The notes: generated from the letters alone by a model not told the origin. A DNA stretch of 64,000 nucleotides from Closterium sp. Naga37s-1 (GCA_947471745.1 CANJKZ010000174.1:2487501-2551500), one strand, 5' to 3'. Shown: positions 1-12,130, counted from the stretch's first letter. Translations and numbers: made by a program.

Positions 1-3000
1 GGACCCGTAATCGCCTCTGCGTAAGAGCGTGGGGTCGGGTTGTTTGGTGCATTCCGGTCTCCCTGAGGGGCAAGCAGCATGGCCACGAGAGAAGGTACAG
101 CAGCTGCAAGACACTCGAAGTCCTCCTGCCTGTCCTCAAGGACGTCCGTGCCAAGAGCACACTCACCCCCGAAGGACGGAGGACAGGCAGACTCAGACTC
201 AGCAACAAGAGCAGTAGCGTAGTCAAGAGGACAGACTGCAGCAAAGTCAACAAGCTCACTATCTAGTGCAAACGCAGCAGTGGACTCGAAAGAAGGGTCA
301 GTGACAACAGTAGCGAGAAGACGAGAAACAATGGGATTGGCAGCACAAGCAAGGTCAGACTCAGGGTCAGGAACGTGCGGAAGAGAGGACACGGGAGGCT
401 CAGGCAGGACAACACGCTGTGGAACAGAGGAAGGACGAAGTGCCATATGGTGCGTGCCGGGGACAGGATGAGGACGCGGACGCGAAACACGACGACCAGT
501 GCGAACAGTGCGAATAGGTGAGGCAGAATGAGACAGAGGCTCACGACGCTCTGTAAGACCTCTGGCCTGCTGAGCGTAAGGAGAAGGAGCAGGCAGTGGG
601 GAGGCTGGCTGTAGCGCCGGCTGCGAGTGGTCAGGCGGTGGACACAGCTAGGGAGGAGTAAGGGCAGTAGAAGACAGGAGACCAAGAACATGCTGAAGCA
701 GGGGAACGAAGTACGATCGCGGCCGTCCAGTGTCTCCAGAACCAGCACCAACAGCACCAGCACCCCCAGGGCCAGCGCCTCCAGCTCTGGTGTCTCCAGC
801 TCCAACTCCTGCAGCACCTCCAGCTCCAGCAGCTCCAGTACCTCCAGTACGAGCACCTCCGAGACCAGCGGCTCCAGTAACTCCAGCAGCTCCAGCTCCA
901 GTGCCTCCAGCTCCAACTCCTGAAGTACCTCCAGCTCCAGCAGCTCCAGTACCTCTAGGGCGAGCATCTCCGGGACCAGCGGCTCCTGAAACTCCAGCAA
1001 CTCCAGCTCCTGTGCCTCCAGTCCCAACTCCTGTAGCACCTTCAGCTCCAGTAGCTCCAGTACCTCCAGTATGAGTTCCTCTGGGACCAACGGCTCCATT
1101 AACTCCAGCAGCTCCACCTCCAATGCCTCCAGCTCCAACTCCTGCAGCACCTCCAGCTCCAGTAGCTACAGTTCCTCCAGCGGCAGACCCCCCGGCTCCA
1201 GCAGCGCCACTCCGAAGGCGGGTGCGCCGAGCAAACCACTCTCGCAGCTGCAGTGGAGAGAGAGGCTCCCGCTGCGACAAGGCACCCGGAGGACCTCCAG
1301 GAGACAAAGAACCCCCAGGCTCAGCACCCCCAGACTCAGCACCCTCAGACTCAGCATCCCCAGGCTCCGCACCCTCAGACTCAGCACCCCCAGGCTCCGC
1401 ACCCGCAGGCTCAGTACCCCAAGGCTCCGCACCCCCAGGCTCAGCACCCCCAGACCCCGCACCCTCAGACTCAGCACCTGCAGGCTCAACACCTCCCGAC
1501 GCAGCACCTCTAGCAGCACCTGAGTATACAGCGACCTCAACAGGCACAGTACCAGAGAGTGGGTCTACCTGAGACACACCTGAGGGAGCAAGACCCTGAG
1601 GGGGGAGGGGGTCCACCGGAGGGGGACCTGGAGCGAGGAAGATTGGCGGGGGTGGGAGAGGGGCAGAGCGGTAGGGGAAGAGACGGTAAAAGGGAACTGA
1701 CTCATCAAACGTGACGTCCTGAGAGGGGAAGACACGGCGCGAGGTGGGGTGGTAAAACTGCCAGCCAGGCGCGTCAGGGGGAAAGCCAAGGAAGACGCAG
1801 GGAATAGAGCGGGCGGAGAGCTTGTCCACGGAAGTATCGCGGACAAAGGCACGAGAGCCCCAGACCCGGAACACCGACACATCGCCAACCTTCCCCGTCC
1901 AGCGCAGTGTAGGCGAGGTCTCCGGCAAGGAGGCACGGGGCCAGAGGTTGAGCTGATGCGCAGCGTAGCGGACTGCAAACGGCCACAGAAAATGGGGAGC
2001 AGCCGCATGGATCATGGAGGTACGAGCGACCTCCATGACTAAGCCAATGCGACGCTCAGCAATCCCAATTTGGTGCGGTGAGGCCGGAAGCGTGAATGAC
2101 TGGAGGATGCCCTCCCCACGACAAAAGTCCCTCAAGAGGTTGGAGGAGAACTCACCACCTCTGTCAGAGTGCAGACGAAGGACAGGAAGGTCCTGGCCGA
2201 ACCGCTCACGAAGCTGGAGACGATCTGCCCGGATCCAAGCGATCAAGACATCAGGGACCTGACCCTTGCTGCGCAAGGGGAAGACCGTGGTTTAACACGT
2301 GTAGTCATCAACAACCAGCAGAAAGTAGCGCTCGCGGCCCTGTCCACTGACGCAGGCTGGGCCCCACACGTCCATGTGGAGAGTCTGCAGGGGAGCAGTC
2401 GTCGGGGGAAACGAGGAGGAGTGAGGAGCGGCGCGCTGCCGCCCCTCGACGCAAGGAAGGCAGGGCGGGGCAGGCGAGGGCGGGAGGGGAGGCAGAGACC
2501 TGGGAAGACCAGAGACAAGGAGGCAGGAGTGCATGCCACGAAGGCGTGGCAGGGAGGGGTGACCAAGTCTGTGGTGCTAGAGGAGAGTCAGGTGCGACAG
2601 GTGGCGACACGAGCAGGGGGGTGCTACCGGACATGACGCGGACACCTGGGCAGACGCAGCTACCTGAGGAGGCTCGGTAGACAGGGTGAACATACTCAAC
2701 CCAGGACGACGGGTGAACGTGGCCAGGTGACGGCCCGTCTGTGTACACGTGGAGATCGACACACGCTGACCCCCAGGAGTGGTGTTAGTGACCATCGCAT
2801 CCTAGAGGGCAGCAGTACTCACCAAGTTTGTAGAGAACGAGGGGAGGTCAAGACCTGATAGTGAGCCGGACGGAACCGTCGGACACAGGAGAACAGTGTA
2901 GGAACGGGCAAGAACTGGGCCCCCTGAGGGTTCAGCTAGTCTGACCGGTACAGGTGCAGAGAGAGGAGTGAGGGTAGTGCTGTCACGAAAGAAACAGCGT

Positions 3001-3479
3001 GAAGCACCTGAGTCAAGCGTGAAGGTGTGCAAGGCCTCAGCAGGCGCAGTACCAGGGAGAGTGTCAGTAGTGCAAATGTGAGTGACAAGGTCGGCTACTA
3101 TGGCAAAGGTGGACAACTCGGGGAACACGTAGGGCAGTATAAGGCGGCCGAGAGCAGCAGTGCCTGGGGAGGAGTAACGAGCAACTACAGCGTCGTACAG
3201 GGCTCTAGCAGTCTTGTGCTGGCAAAAGTGAGCTCGTTCGGCTAACGGTGGGTGGTTGCGAACAGCTAGGCGAGAAGCAGCGTCACGGGTAAGCCACTAT
3301 GAGCGAGTCGCAGTGTCAGCTGTGTCGGGAGGGGCGAGAGAGGCGCCAGATGTGAGGTCAAACAGCGAGACACCGTCCCTAGGATCGCTCAGTAAGTACA
3401 GCTGCATGTCATCTAGCCACGCGTCGAACTATATTGGACGGCCCTCTGCATCGAACGAGAGCACACTGAGAGTAGCCAT
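1..3479 (-). pseudogene. gag-pol region of Copia A (fossil)
   Basis: This is the decayed coding part of element A. The gag start MATLSVLSFDAEG is at 3479, matching the MASPTVLTFDAEG and MATPSVLAFDAEG starts of elements B and D. Protease lies near 3020-2950, the pre-integrase and integrase domains about 2560-1750, a Glu/Pro/Gly then Ala/Gly repeat spacer about 1500-740, and the linker to reverse transcriptase up to the window edge. Reverse transcriptase and RNase H would lie to the left, outside the window. It is broken in several places and not expected to yield a polyprotein. Confidence 0.9.
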
Positions 3480-4080
3480 CGCGGGCGAAGCAGTTGGGCG
3501 CGCTAGCAGCAGGGCAGCACGCAGGCAGGGCAAAGCAGGGGGGGCGGCCAGCAGGGCGACACGCAGGCAGATCAGTGCAGGGCGGCAGCCAGCAGGGCGC
3601 AACGCGAGCAGGGCAGGGCGGCGCGGCTGCTAGCGGCGCACAAGCAGGGCAGGGCGGTGCGGCTGCTAGCGGCGAGCAGGCGGGGTAGGGCGGCGCGGCG
3701 ACTAGCAGCGCGCGAGCAGGGCAGGACGGCACGGCAGTGCGCGGGCAGGGCAGGGCGGCACGGCGGCGAGCAGTGCGCGGGCAGGGCAGGGCGGCGCGGC
3801 GGCGAGCGGCGCGCGGGCAGGGCAGGGCGGCGCCGCGGCGAGCGGCGCGCGAGCAGGGCCGGGCGGCGCGACAGCGAGCAGCGTGCGGCCAGGGCAGGGC
3901 GACGCGGCAATGAGCGGCGCGCGGGCAGGGCAGTGGCGAGTGGCGCGCGGGCAGGGCAGGGCAGGGCGTGCGCGAGCGGCGCGTCGCAAGGCAAGGCGCG
4001 CGCGGGCGGCGCGACGTAGAGCAGGGCGTGCGCAGGGCGGCTGGACATATGGGGTAGCGCGATTCGGCGTGCCCTAAAAA
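3480..4080 (-). repeat. GC-rich tandem leader of Copia A
   Basis: This is the untranslated leader between the primer site and gag. It is built of degenerate tandem units around GGGCAGGGCGGCGCGGC, almost pure G+C. Long open frames run through it on both strands only because the repeat lacks AT-rich stops. Comparable but non-identical GC-rich leaders occur in elements B, C and D. Confidence 0.75.
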
Positions 4081-4112
4081 AACGGTCTAGGAGAAGACCT
4101 GCTCTGAAATCA

Positions 4113-4243
4113 TGTTAGAATGTGAAAGCGAGAATGGATGAACTAGCAGAATGATGGGTACAAGTACTAACCCTATTTTGGGTTGTACCCCATATGGGCT
4201 ACCCCACTACAGCCTACACAACATGCAACATATAAGTTTGACA
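4113..4243 (-). repeat. 5' LTR of Copia A
   Basis: 131 bp, beginning TGTCAAACTTATATG and ending TCTAACA on the minus strand, i.e. TG...CA ends. The primer site follows directly. Shared blocks with the element B LTR include the start, GTAGTGGGGTAG, the GGTACAAC block and CTTGTACCCA. Confidence 0.9.
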
Positions 4244-4254
4244 GCAGCATACTA
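4244..4254. other. 11-bp host remnant between two head-to-head elements
   Basis: Only GCAGCATACTA separates the outer LTR end of element A from that of element B. GCAGC (4244-4248) would be the target duplication of A, whose partner is outside the window. TACTA (4250-4254) is the left target duplication of B. Confidence 0.8.
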
Positions 4255-4384
4255 TGTCAAACTTATATGCTATAGTCTGTTTAGGCTGTAGTGGGGTAGT
4301 TCTTATAGGGTACAACACTTTTAGGTTTCCTACTTGTACCCACCTGCTTCTTAGTTCAATCATTCATTCGCTCGCATCTTAACA
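4255..4384 (+). repeat. 5' LTR of Copia B
   Basis: 130 bp, TGTCAAACTTATATG to CATCTTAACA. The initiator-Met-type primer site follows with no gap. It matches the copy at 11466-11595 at 125 of 130 positions. Confidence 0.95.
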
Positions 4385-4399
4385 TGGTATTATGAGCAG

Positions 4400-5298
4400 G
4401 TTCCCTAGTGGGAACGTTTTTTAAGGGCCCACCACAAATTTTTTTTTTCCTGCCCTGCCCGAAACGCGCATCGCGCCCTGCCCGTCGTGGCCCCTTTGTC
4501 GCCCGTCACGGCCCCTGCTGGACGCGACCCCTACTGCCTGTCGCGGCCCCTACTGCAGTCGCGACCCCGCCTGCCGTCGCGGCCCCTACTGCTGAAGCGG
4601 CCCCTACTGCTGCCGCGGCACTAGCCCGTCGCGGCCCCTACTGCCGTCGCGACCCCGCCTGCCGTCGCGGCCCTTACTGCCGACGCGGCCCCTACTGCCA
4701 TTGCGGCCCTAGCCCGCCGCGGCCCCTGCTGCTGGCGCGGCCCCCTGCTGACGCGGCCCCCTGCTGACGCGCCCCCCCCCCCCCTGCTGACGCGGCCCCC
4801 GGCTTGCGCGGCCCCTACTGACGCGGCCCCCTGCTGGCGCGGCCCCTACTGGCGCGGCCCCTGCTGACGCGGCCCCATTGCTGACGAGACCCCTTGCAGT
4901 CGCGGCCCCCCTGCCGTTGCCACCCCTACTGGTGCGGCCCCTGCTGTCACGGCCTTGCTGACGCGGCCACTGCTGTCGCGGCCCCTGCCGTCGCCGACTC
5001 TACTGGCGCGGCCCCTTCTGGCACGGCCCCTGCTGACGCGGCCCCTGCTGGCGCGCGCCCAGCTGTCACGGCCCCTACTATCACGGCCCGGCCCTACACC
5101 CGCCCCTGGTAAGCACCCGCGCCGCCCTGCTGCGCCTCGGCGCCAGTTGCCGAGCCACGCCGCCCAGCCGAGCCGCGTCGCCCACTGAGCCGCGCCGCTC
5201 TGCCGAGCCGCGCCGCCCTACTGAGCCGCACTGCCTTGCACTGCCCTACAGCCTCTGCTGCTATTGCTGCTACTGCTGCTACTGCTCCTACTGCTGCT
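4400..5298 (+). repeat. GC-rich tandem leader of Copia B
   Basis: Degenerate tandem units of the type CGCGGCCCCTACTGCTG, about 15-20 bp each, fill the space between primer site and gag start. No gene is seen here; open frames are compositional. Confidence 0.75.
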
Positions 5299-8200
5299 AT
5301 GGCTAGCCCTACTGTTCTCACCTTTGATGCTGAGGGGCGTGCAGTTGACTTTGACGTGTGGGTTGACGACCTGCAGCTCTTTCTTCAGTGTGACTCTAGA
5401 GATGGGGTATCCCTTTTCGATCACACGTCCGGTGTCTCTACTGCTCCTGCTGCCACTGCTGACAGTACGGTTCGCTCGCAGTGGACCACTCGTGACGCTG
5501 TTGCTCGTCTTGCTGTTCGTAGTCACCTGCCGCCTGCTGAGCGCGCGCATTTTGGCCAGTACAAGACTGTTCAGTCCTTGTACGACGCTGTAGTTGCGCG
5601 CTACTCCTCCCCTGCCACTGCTGCCCTCAGCCGCCTCATGATGCCGTACCTTTTCCCTGACCTTGCCGCATTTGCCACAGTCGCTGACCTCGTTGCTCAC
5701 CTCCGCACTAGTGACGCCCGCTACCGCGTTGCCCTTCCCACTGAGTTCTGTGCCAAGAACCCCCCCCCCATGTACATCACCCTTTACTACCTAGTCACCC
5801 ACCTCCTTGACTCCCTCTCTTCATTCAGGGACCACTTTCTCTCCCTTTGCCCCACCGAGCTCACTGTCGACCTGCTAGAGGAGCGCCTTGCTGCAGCTGA
5901 GAAGAGTATCTTAGCTGTAGGTGCTTCTCGCGGCGACCGTCGCACCCCTTTCTTTGAAGGGTGTTCCCCTGTCCCCCTTCTCCCCTCTGTTGCTTCTGCT
6001 GCTGCTGTCGACCTCGTTGGCACTGAGGAGGTCGGAGCTGCGTCTGCCCCTAGTGGGAGGCGCCGCAATAGCAAGGGAAAGGGGAGCAAGGGTGGTGGAG
6101 GGGGCGGAAGGGGCGGCGGTGGAGGCGGTAGAGGAGGCGGAGGGGGTGGCGGTGGAGGTGGGGGTGGTACCGGGAGTAAGGGCTTCAGTGGCGGCGGTGG
6201 AGGTGGTGGAGGCAGCGGCGGAGGAGGTGGAGGTAGCGGCAGCGGTGGTGGAGGCAGCGGCAGCGGTGGTGGAGGTGGCGGCGGCGGTGGTGCTGGTCGA
6301 GGTGCAGCCGCGCAGCGTGGAGGCTTTGGTGGTAGCCAGCGCCAGCAGCAGCCGCGCTCCCGTGAGACCCCGTCGGCCCAGCAGCTTCGTGAGTGGTACG
6401 CTAGGCGTGGGAGGTCTGGGGGTGCTGGTCCCTGCACTTACGTTCTTCGCACCGGCAGTCGTCGTGGGGAGGCGTGTGGGCTGCCACACACTACGCAGCG
6501 CTGCTTCGGACGCTTGACTGACGCCTGGCGTGCCCAGTTTCCTGACGCTGTTGAGCTCCCTCGCTGGCATGATCTGCTTCTGCAGAATGTGCCTATCTTT
6601 GATCTTGATTTCGATGCTATCCTTGCTGCCATGTATGCTTTGACTGATAGTGCTGAGGGTGACTGTTACCTGAGTGTCCCGCCCGACCCGGGCATTGCGG
6701 CTGCTGCTCTAGGTGCTAGTGCGTCTGCTGCTCCAGGTACTGGTGAGTCAACTGCTCCAGGTGCTGGTGAGTCTGCTCTCTCTGGTACTGCACCTACTGA
6801 GGCCTTGCACACTTTCACACTTGAATCTGGTGCTTCGCGCTCTTTCTTTAGAGACAGCACCACGCTCACGCCGCTCCGTCGGCCTGTCGCAGTCTCCCTT
6901 GCTGACCCCTCTGGGGGGCCAGTCCTTGCGCACTCTTCCACGGTTCTACCGTGTCCTGCGGCCCCGTCGGGCTTGCTGTCGGGACTCCACCTCCCCTCGT
7001 TCTCTACGAACCTGGTGAGTGGAGCTGACCTCCAGGATGCGTGGGTTGACCAGTTCGCCCTTGGAGGTCAGCGTGTGACCCACTGCACTTGCTCTCGGAC
7101 GGGCCGCCACGTGGCCACGTTCACCTGTCGGCCAGGGTCGAGTCTGTACACACTGACTACTGCGCCTCCTCCGGTCTCTGCGTCTAGTCAGGTAGCTGCG
7201 TCTAGTCAGGTGTTTGCTGCCACGTCCAGGTCTAGTCCTGCATCTGCCCCCTGCTCGTGTCGTCCTCTGTCGCACGAGACTCTCCTTTGGCACCACCGCC
7301 TTGGTCACCCCTCCCTGCCTCGTCTTCGAGGTATGGCCTCCCGTACCCTTGTCTCGGGTCTACCCCGGTCCCTCCCTCCCCTTCCTCCGGGGCCTGCCCC
7401 TACCTGTGTTCCTTGTGTCGAGGGCCGGCAGCGCGCCGCTCCTCACTCCTCCACGTTCCCTCCGACTGAGGCTCCTCTGCAGACTCTTCACATGGACGTG
7501 TGGGGCCCAGCCCGCGTCCATGGACAGGGTCACGAGCGTTACTTCCTGGTGGTCGTTGACGACTACTCGCGTTACACCACAGTCTTCCCCTTGCGCAGCA
7601 AGGGTGAGGTCCGTGAGGTGTTGATCGACTGGATCCGCGGTGCTCGTCGCCAGCTCAGCGAGAGTTTCGGCTCGGACCTCCCTGTTCTGCGTCTGCACTC
7701 CGACAGAGATGGTGAGTTTTCCTCCGACCTCCTGAGGGCCTTCTGTCGTGCGGAGGGCATCCGCCAGACGTTCACGCTTCCGGCCTCTCCACAGCAAAAT
7801 GGGATTGCTGAGCGCCGCATTGGCATGGTCATGGATGTCGCTCGTACGTCCATGATCCATGCGGCTGCTCCCCATTTTCTGTGGCCGTTCGCGGTTCAGT
7901 ACGCTGCACATCAGATCAACCTTCAGCCTCGTGTCTCCTTACCGGAGACCACACCTACTCTGAGGTGGACGGGGAAGGTTGGCGATGCGTCCGCGTTTTG
8001 TGTCTGGGTATCTCGAGATTTTGTCCGCGATACTTCAGCGGACAAGCTGTCCTCCCGTGCCGTTCCCTGTGTCTTCCTTGGCTTCCCTCCTGACGCACCC
8101 GGGTGGCAGTTCTACCACCCCACCTCGCGTCGTGTTCTATCCTCTCAGGACGTCACGTTTGACAAGTCGGACTCTTACTACCGTCTCTTTCCCTACCGCA

Positions 8201-11200
8201 CTGCCTCTCTCCCCCCCCCGCCACTCTTCCTAGCACCAGGTACTCCCCCGGTAGACCCCCTCCCCCCCCAGGGTCCTGCCCCCTCAGGTGTGTCCCAGGT
8301 AGACCTTGTCGAGCCGGTCGAGGTAGCTGTCGACTCAGGTGCTGCTAGAGGTGCTGAGCCTGCGGGTGCGGGGACTGGGGGTGCGGGCACTGAGGGTGCT
8401 GAGCCTGAGCGTGTGGAGCCTGGGGGTGCTGAGTCTGGGGGTGCTGAGTCTGAGCGTACTGAGCCTGGGGGTGCTGAGCCTGGGCGTGTGGAGCCTGAGG
8501 GTCCTGCATCTGGAGGTGCTGAGACTGCGCGTGCTGAATCTGGAGGTGCTCTAGGTGTCTCGTCGCGGCGGGAGCCCCTCTCTCCACAGCAGCTTTGTGA
8601 GTGGTACTCTCGGCGCTGTCGAGGTGCTGCTGGTGCTGGTGCTGCTGGAGCTGCTGGAGGTGCTGCTGGAGCTGCTGGAGGTGCTGCTGGTGCTGGAGCT
8701 GCTGGAGGTGCTGCTCGTGCTGGAGGTGCTGCTAGTACTGTAGCTGCTGGAGCTGCTGGAGGTACTGCTGGAGCTGCTGGCGGTGCTGCTGGTGCTGGAG
8801 GTGCTGCTGGTGCTGGAGCTGCTGGAGCTACTGGAGGTGCTGCTGGTGCTGGAGCTGCTGGAGCTGCTGGAGGTGCTGCTGGGACAGGAGGTGATGCTGG
8901 GACTGGAGACCCTAGGGATGAGGGTACCGGTTCTGTCTTTGCTGTTTCTTGAGGCACTGCGCGGCCGCGGCCGTACTACGTTCCGCTCCTTCAGCAGGTT
9001 CTTGGTTCCCCACCTTCTCCTGGTCCTCCTCCTCCTTTCCTGAGTCCACCGCCTATCCAGTCCCAGTCGCAGTTACAGCCGGCCTCTCCACTGCCTGGTC
9101 CTTCTCCTTACTCTGGACCGACTAGAGGTCTTACGGAACGTCGTGAGCCTGAGTCGCGTCCTGTTTTGCCTGAGTCTCGTCCTGCGTTGCCTGTCCGTAC
9201 TGTTCGCGCTGGTCGTGTTTCGCGTCCGCGTCCTCCTCCTGTCCCTGGCACTCACTCTATGACTCTGCGTCCTTCCACTGCTCCACAGCGTGTCCCTCTC
9301 CCGTCTCGTCCTGTGTCCTCTCTTCCTGCCGGTCCGGACCCTGCGTCTGACTCCCTCCGTGCTGCTAGTCCAGCTGTCACGCGCTTTCTGGCCATTGCTG
9401 TCACTGACCCTTTGTTTGAGTCCACTGCTGCGTCTGCTCTTGTTACTGAGCTTGTTGACTTGGCTACAGCCTGTCGCCTAGACTACGCCACTAGTCTTGT
9501 TGCTGAGTCTGCGTCTGCGTCTGTCTATCCTCCGTCCGTCGGGGGTGAGTGTGCTCTTGGCACGGACGTTCTTGAGGACAAACAGGAGGAGTTTGAGTGC
9601 TTTGCCGCTACTGTACCTCATCTCGTGTCCATGCTGCTTGCCCTTGAGGGAGACCCGGACGCACCAGACATCCCGACCCCGCGCTCTTACGCAGAGGCGA
9701 TAGAGGGTCCCCACTCCTCTCGGTGGCAGGCAGCCATGGACGCCGAGATGGCTTCCTGGAAGTCCACAGGCACCTACGTAGACGAGGTTCCCCCACCTGG
9801 GGCGAACATCGTCAGTGGCATGTGGATCTTCAGAGTGAAGCGGCCGCCGGGTTCTCCGCCTCCCTTCAAGGCGCGTTACGTTGCAGGTGGCTTCAGTTGA
9901 CTTCTTTCAGACCTTCTCCCCTACCCCGAAGATGACCACTCTTCGGGTACTGCTGCACATTGATGCTCAGCGTGACTACAAGCTCCACTCGCTTGACTTC
10001 AGCACAGCCTTCCTACAGGGCAGCCTGCACGAGGAGATCTGGCTGCGCCGCCCACCTGGCTTCACTGGGTCGTTTCCTGCTGGTACCCAGTGGAGCCTCC
10101 GGCGGCCAGTCTACGGTCTCAGCCAGGCACCCCGTGAGTGGCGCGACACACTCAGGACGACTCTTGCTGCTCTTGGTTTTGCTCCTTCCACTTCTGACCC
10201 TTCTATGTTTTTACGCACTGACACCACTCTGCCGCCGTTCTACGTTCTCGTGTACGTAGACGACTTGGTCTTTGCTACTGCTGACACTGAGGCACTCGCC
10301 CACGTGAAGTCCGAGCTGCAGAAGAGACACACGTGCACAGACCTGGTTGAGCTGACAAGCTATCTTGGCTTGCCGATCACCCGGGACAGAGCACAGCGCA
10401 CCATCACCTTGACTCAGTCACACATGATGCAGCAGGTCCTTCAGCGCTTCGGCTTCACGTACTCCTCGCCACAGTCCACTCCTCTGCCTACCGGTCACTC
10501 GCTCTCAGCTCCACCTTTGGACGAGTCCGTAGAGCTGAGTAGCCCGTATCCAGAGCTTGTGGGCTGCCTCATGTACCTGATGACTTGCACACGACCTGAC
10601 CTCGCATACCCTCTCAGCCTTCTGGCTCGCTACGTGGCTCCCGGCAGGCACCGAAAGGTGGACTGGGATTCTGCGAAGAGGGTGTTGCGATACTTGTGCA
10701 GTACATTGGGCATGGGGCTCGTGCTTGGAGGACGGGCTCGAGTTGTCCTCACTGGTCACGCTGATGCCTCCTGTGTTGACGACTTGGCTACGCAGCAGTC
10801 GTCACAGGGTTACACCTTCAGTCTTGGCTCCGGTTCTGTCTCTTGACGGTCTACCCGCTCTTCTTCTGTTCTCAGCTCCAGTTGCGAGGCTGAGATCTAC
10901 GCTGGGGCCATGGCTGCACAGGAGCTACGCTGGCTCACCTACTTGCTGACCGACTTGGGAGAGGCGCCTCGTTCTCCTCCAATTCTGTACATCGACAACA
11001 AGGCCATGCTGGCCTTGTGTCAGGAGCACAGACTGGAGCACAGAACGAAGCACATTGCTCTGCGCTACTTCCTTGCTCGAGAGCTGCAGCAGCGTGGCCA
11101 GCTTCGTCTTGCTTACGTGGCCTCTCAGGCCAACACTGCTGATGTATTCACCAAGGCACTTCAGCCTTGTGATCATCAGCGTTTCTGTACTGTGTTAGGC

Positions 11201-11236
11201 CTTGTACCTACTGTGCCTCACTTGCTTACTTCTTGA
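5299..11236 (+). pseudogene. gag-pol region of Copia B (fossil)
   Basis: Gag begins MASPTVLTFDAEG at 5299. A long Gly tract covers about 6090-6300, and a zinc-knuckle-like Cys/His cluster about 6433-6506. Protease lies near 6800-6870. The pre-integrase motif WHHRLGHPS is near 7290, and the integrase core spans about 7489-7830 (HMDVWGP, then HSD, then QQNGIAERR). A Glu/Pro/Gly spacer (8340-8560) and an Ala/Gly spacer (8610-8900) follow. Reverse transcriptase covers about 9757-10560 with YVDD at 10253-10264. RNase H covers about 10740-11150, with the region ending at 11236. It has a few breaks overall. The spacer tracts are longer than in textbook Copia elements. Confidence 0.92.
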
Positions 11237-11465
11237 CTCTGCTTGTACTGTACTCTCTATACATATACCTGCATGCTTACACTTGCTAGGTTGTGTTCTC
11301 TGTACTGTTTATTTTCCTTTATATAACTCTGCATGTGAACTGGCCTTGTGGCCATTTGCTTGTGCTCAGACTGCGTGGTGACTTTGTGATCCACCCTGAG
11401 CTTGCTTTGCCTTTCTTGACTGGTCTTGTGACCGCTTGTTCTCCCCCACTTTGCCTATGGGGGTG

Positions 11466-11595
11466 TGTCAAACTCATATGCTATAGTCTGTTTAGGCTGT
11501 AGTGGGGTAGTTCTTACAGGGTACAACACTTTTAGGTTTCCTACTTGTACCCACCTGCTTCCTAGTTCAATCATTCATTCGCTCACATTTTAACA
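11466..11595 (+). repeat. 3' LTR of Copia B
   Basis: 130 bp, TGTCAAACTCATATG to CATTTTAACA, preceded by the purine tract. The TGCTA target duplication follows. Confidence 0.95.
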
Positions 11596-12000
11596 TGCTA
11601 CCATCGTGCTGCTGACATCGTTCTAGAGGCCTCTGGTCGCTGCTGGCAGCAAAACAACACTAGCAGCATCATGAGATGCTGCCAGCAGGGCGGGATTCTG
11701 CCAGCACAAGCAGCTTTGCTGCGTCCCATCACGTGGCACGTGGTGGCGACGCATGCATCAGCGTCAATGTGTGGCCGAATTCAATGAATCCACCCCCAGT
11801 GTTGTTGCTACACACTTTGTCAATGTTACATGGTTCATATAAATTTCGTCTATTTATAAGAATTATAAGACACCCAAAATCGTCCCAAATACAAGACACA
11901 GCAAGCTTTTTTTCTAATGTATAAGATAAGACATATATGTCTTCTATCCGGGCGATGACAGTACAAAATAGCTTAGCAAATTTATATTTATGCTACAGGT
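11596..12000. other. host DNA between elements B and C, no gene seen
   Basis: 405 bp. The first half is moderately GC-rich with CAGCAG/CTGCTG short repeats, including a GCTGCCAGCA-type dyad near 11640-11700. The second half is AT-rich with TATAAATTT-like stretches. No splice-bounded exon or RNA gene was recognised. CAGGT at 11996-12000 is the left target duplication of element C. Confidence 0.6.
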
Positions 12001-12130
12001 TGTCAGAATCGACTGTGCAGGAATGAATGAACAATTAATGAGTTGGGTACAAGTACTAACCCTAAAGTGTTGTACCCCTTGTAGGCTAACCCATTATAGC
12101 CTAGAGAGAACACAAACATACAGTTTGACA
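12001..12130 (-). repeat. 3' LTR of Copia C
   Basis: 130 bp; on the minus strand it runs TGTCAAACTGTATG to GATTCTGACA. It pairs with 18187-18316. Confidence 0.94.

Larger units (their letters stand above)
1..4243 (-). mobile_element. Copia LTR element A, 5' part, cut by window edge
   Basis: The order read on the minus strand is LTR, GC-rich leader, gag, protease, integrase, low-complexity spacer, then the stretch just before reverse transcriptase, where the window ends. Integrase upstream of reverse transcriptase is the Copia (Pseudoviridae) order. Visible signatures are a retropepsin-like LDSGAS near 3015, and an integrase core with HMDVWGP near 2370 and HSDRGGEF near 2165. A primer site resembling TGGTATCAGAGC (initiator tRNA-Met type) directly follows the LTR at about 4100-4112. 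The copy is broken in several places and looks old. Its sequence is closest to elements B, C and D, so it is the same lineage. Its 3' LTR is outside the window, so age cannot be read from LTR divergence. Confidence 0.93.
4255..11595 (+). mobile_element. Copia LTR element B, full length, broken
   Basis: 7341 bp, bounded by 130-bp LTRs (4255-4384, 11466-11595). The target duplication is slightly mismatched: TACTA at 4250-4254 and TGCTA at 11596-11600. The primer site TGGTATTATGAGCAGG starts at 4385, and a purine tract CTATGGGGGTG ends at 11465. The internal order gag, protease, integrase, reverse transcriptase, RNase H makes it Copia. The LTRs differ at 5 of 130 positions, all transitions, so the copy is older than D and E and younger than C. 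The coding region has a small number of breaks, so it is a fossil. Confidence 0.95.

Noticed and set aside
263-1150. Leu/Glu-rich and Ser-rich long open frames at 263-1150, 1071-1523, 14435-15500 and 26393-27154
   Set aside because: They are off-frame readings of GGAGCTGCTGGA-type tandem tracts inside the Copia spacers, not separate leucine-rich or collagen-like genes.
5787-6437. Proline-rich minus-strand open frame
   Set aside because: It is the complement of the Gly-rich gag tract of element B. The same applies at 23953-24600 in D.
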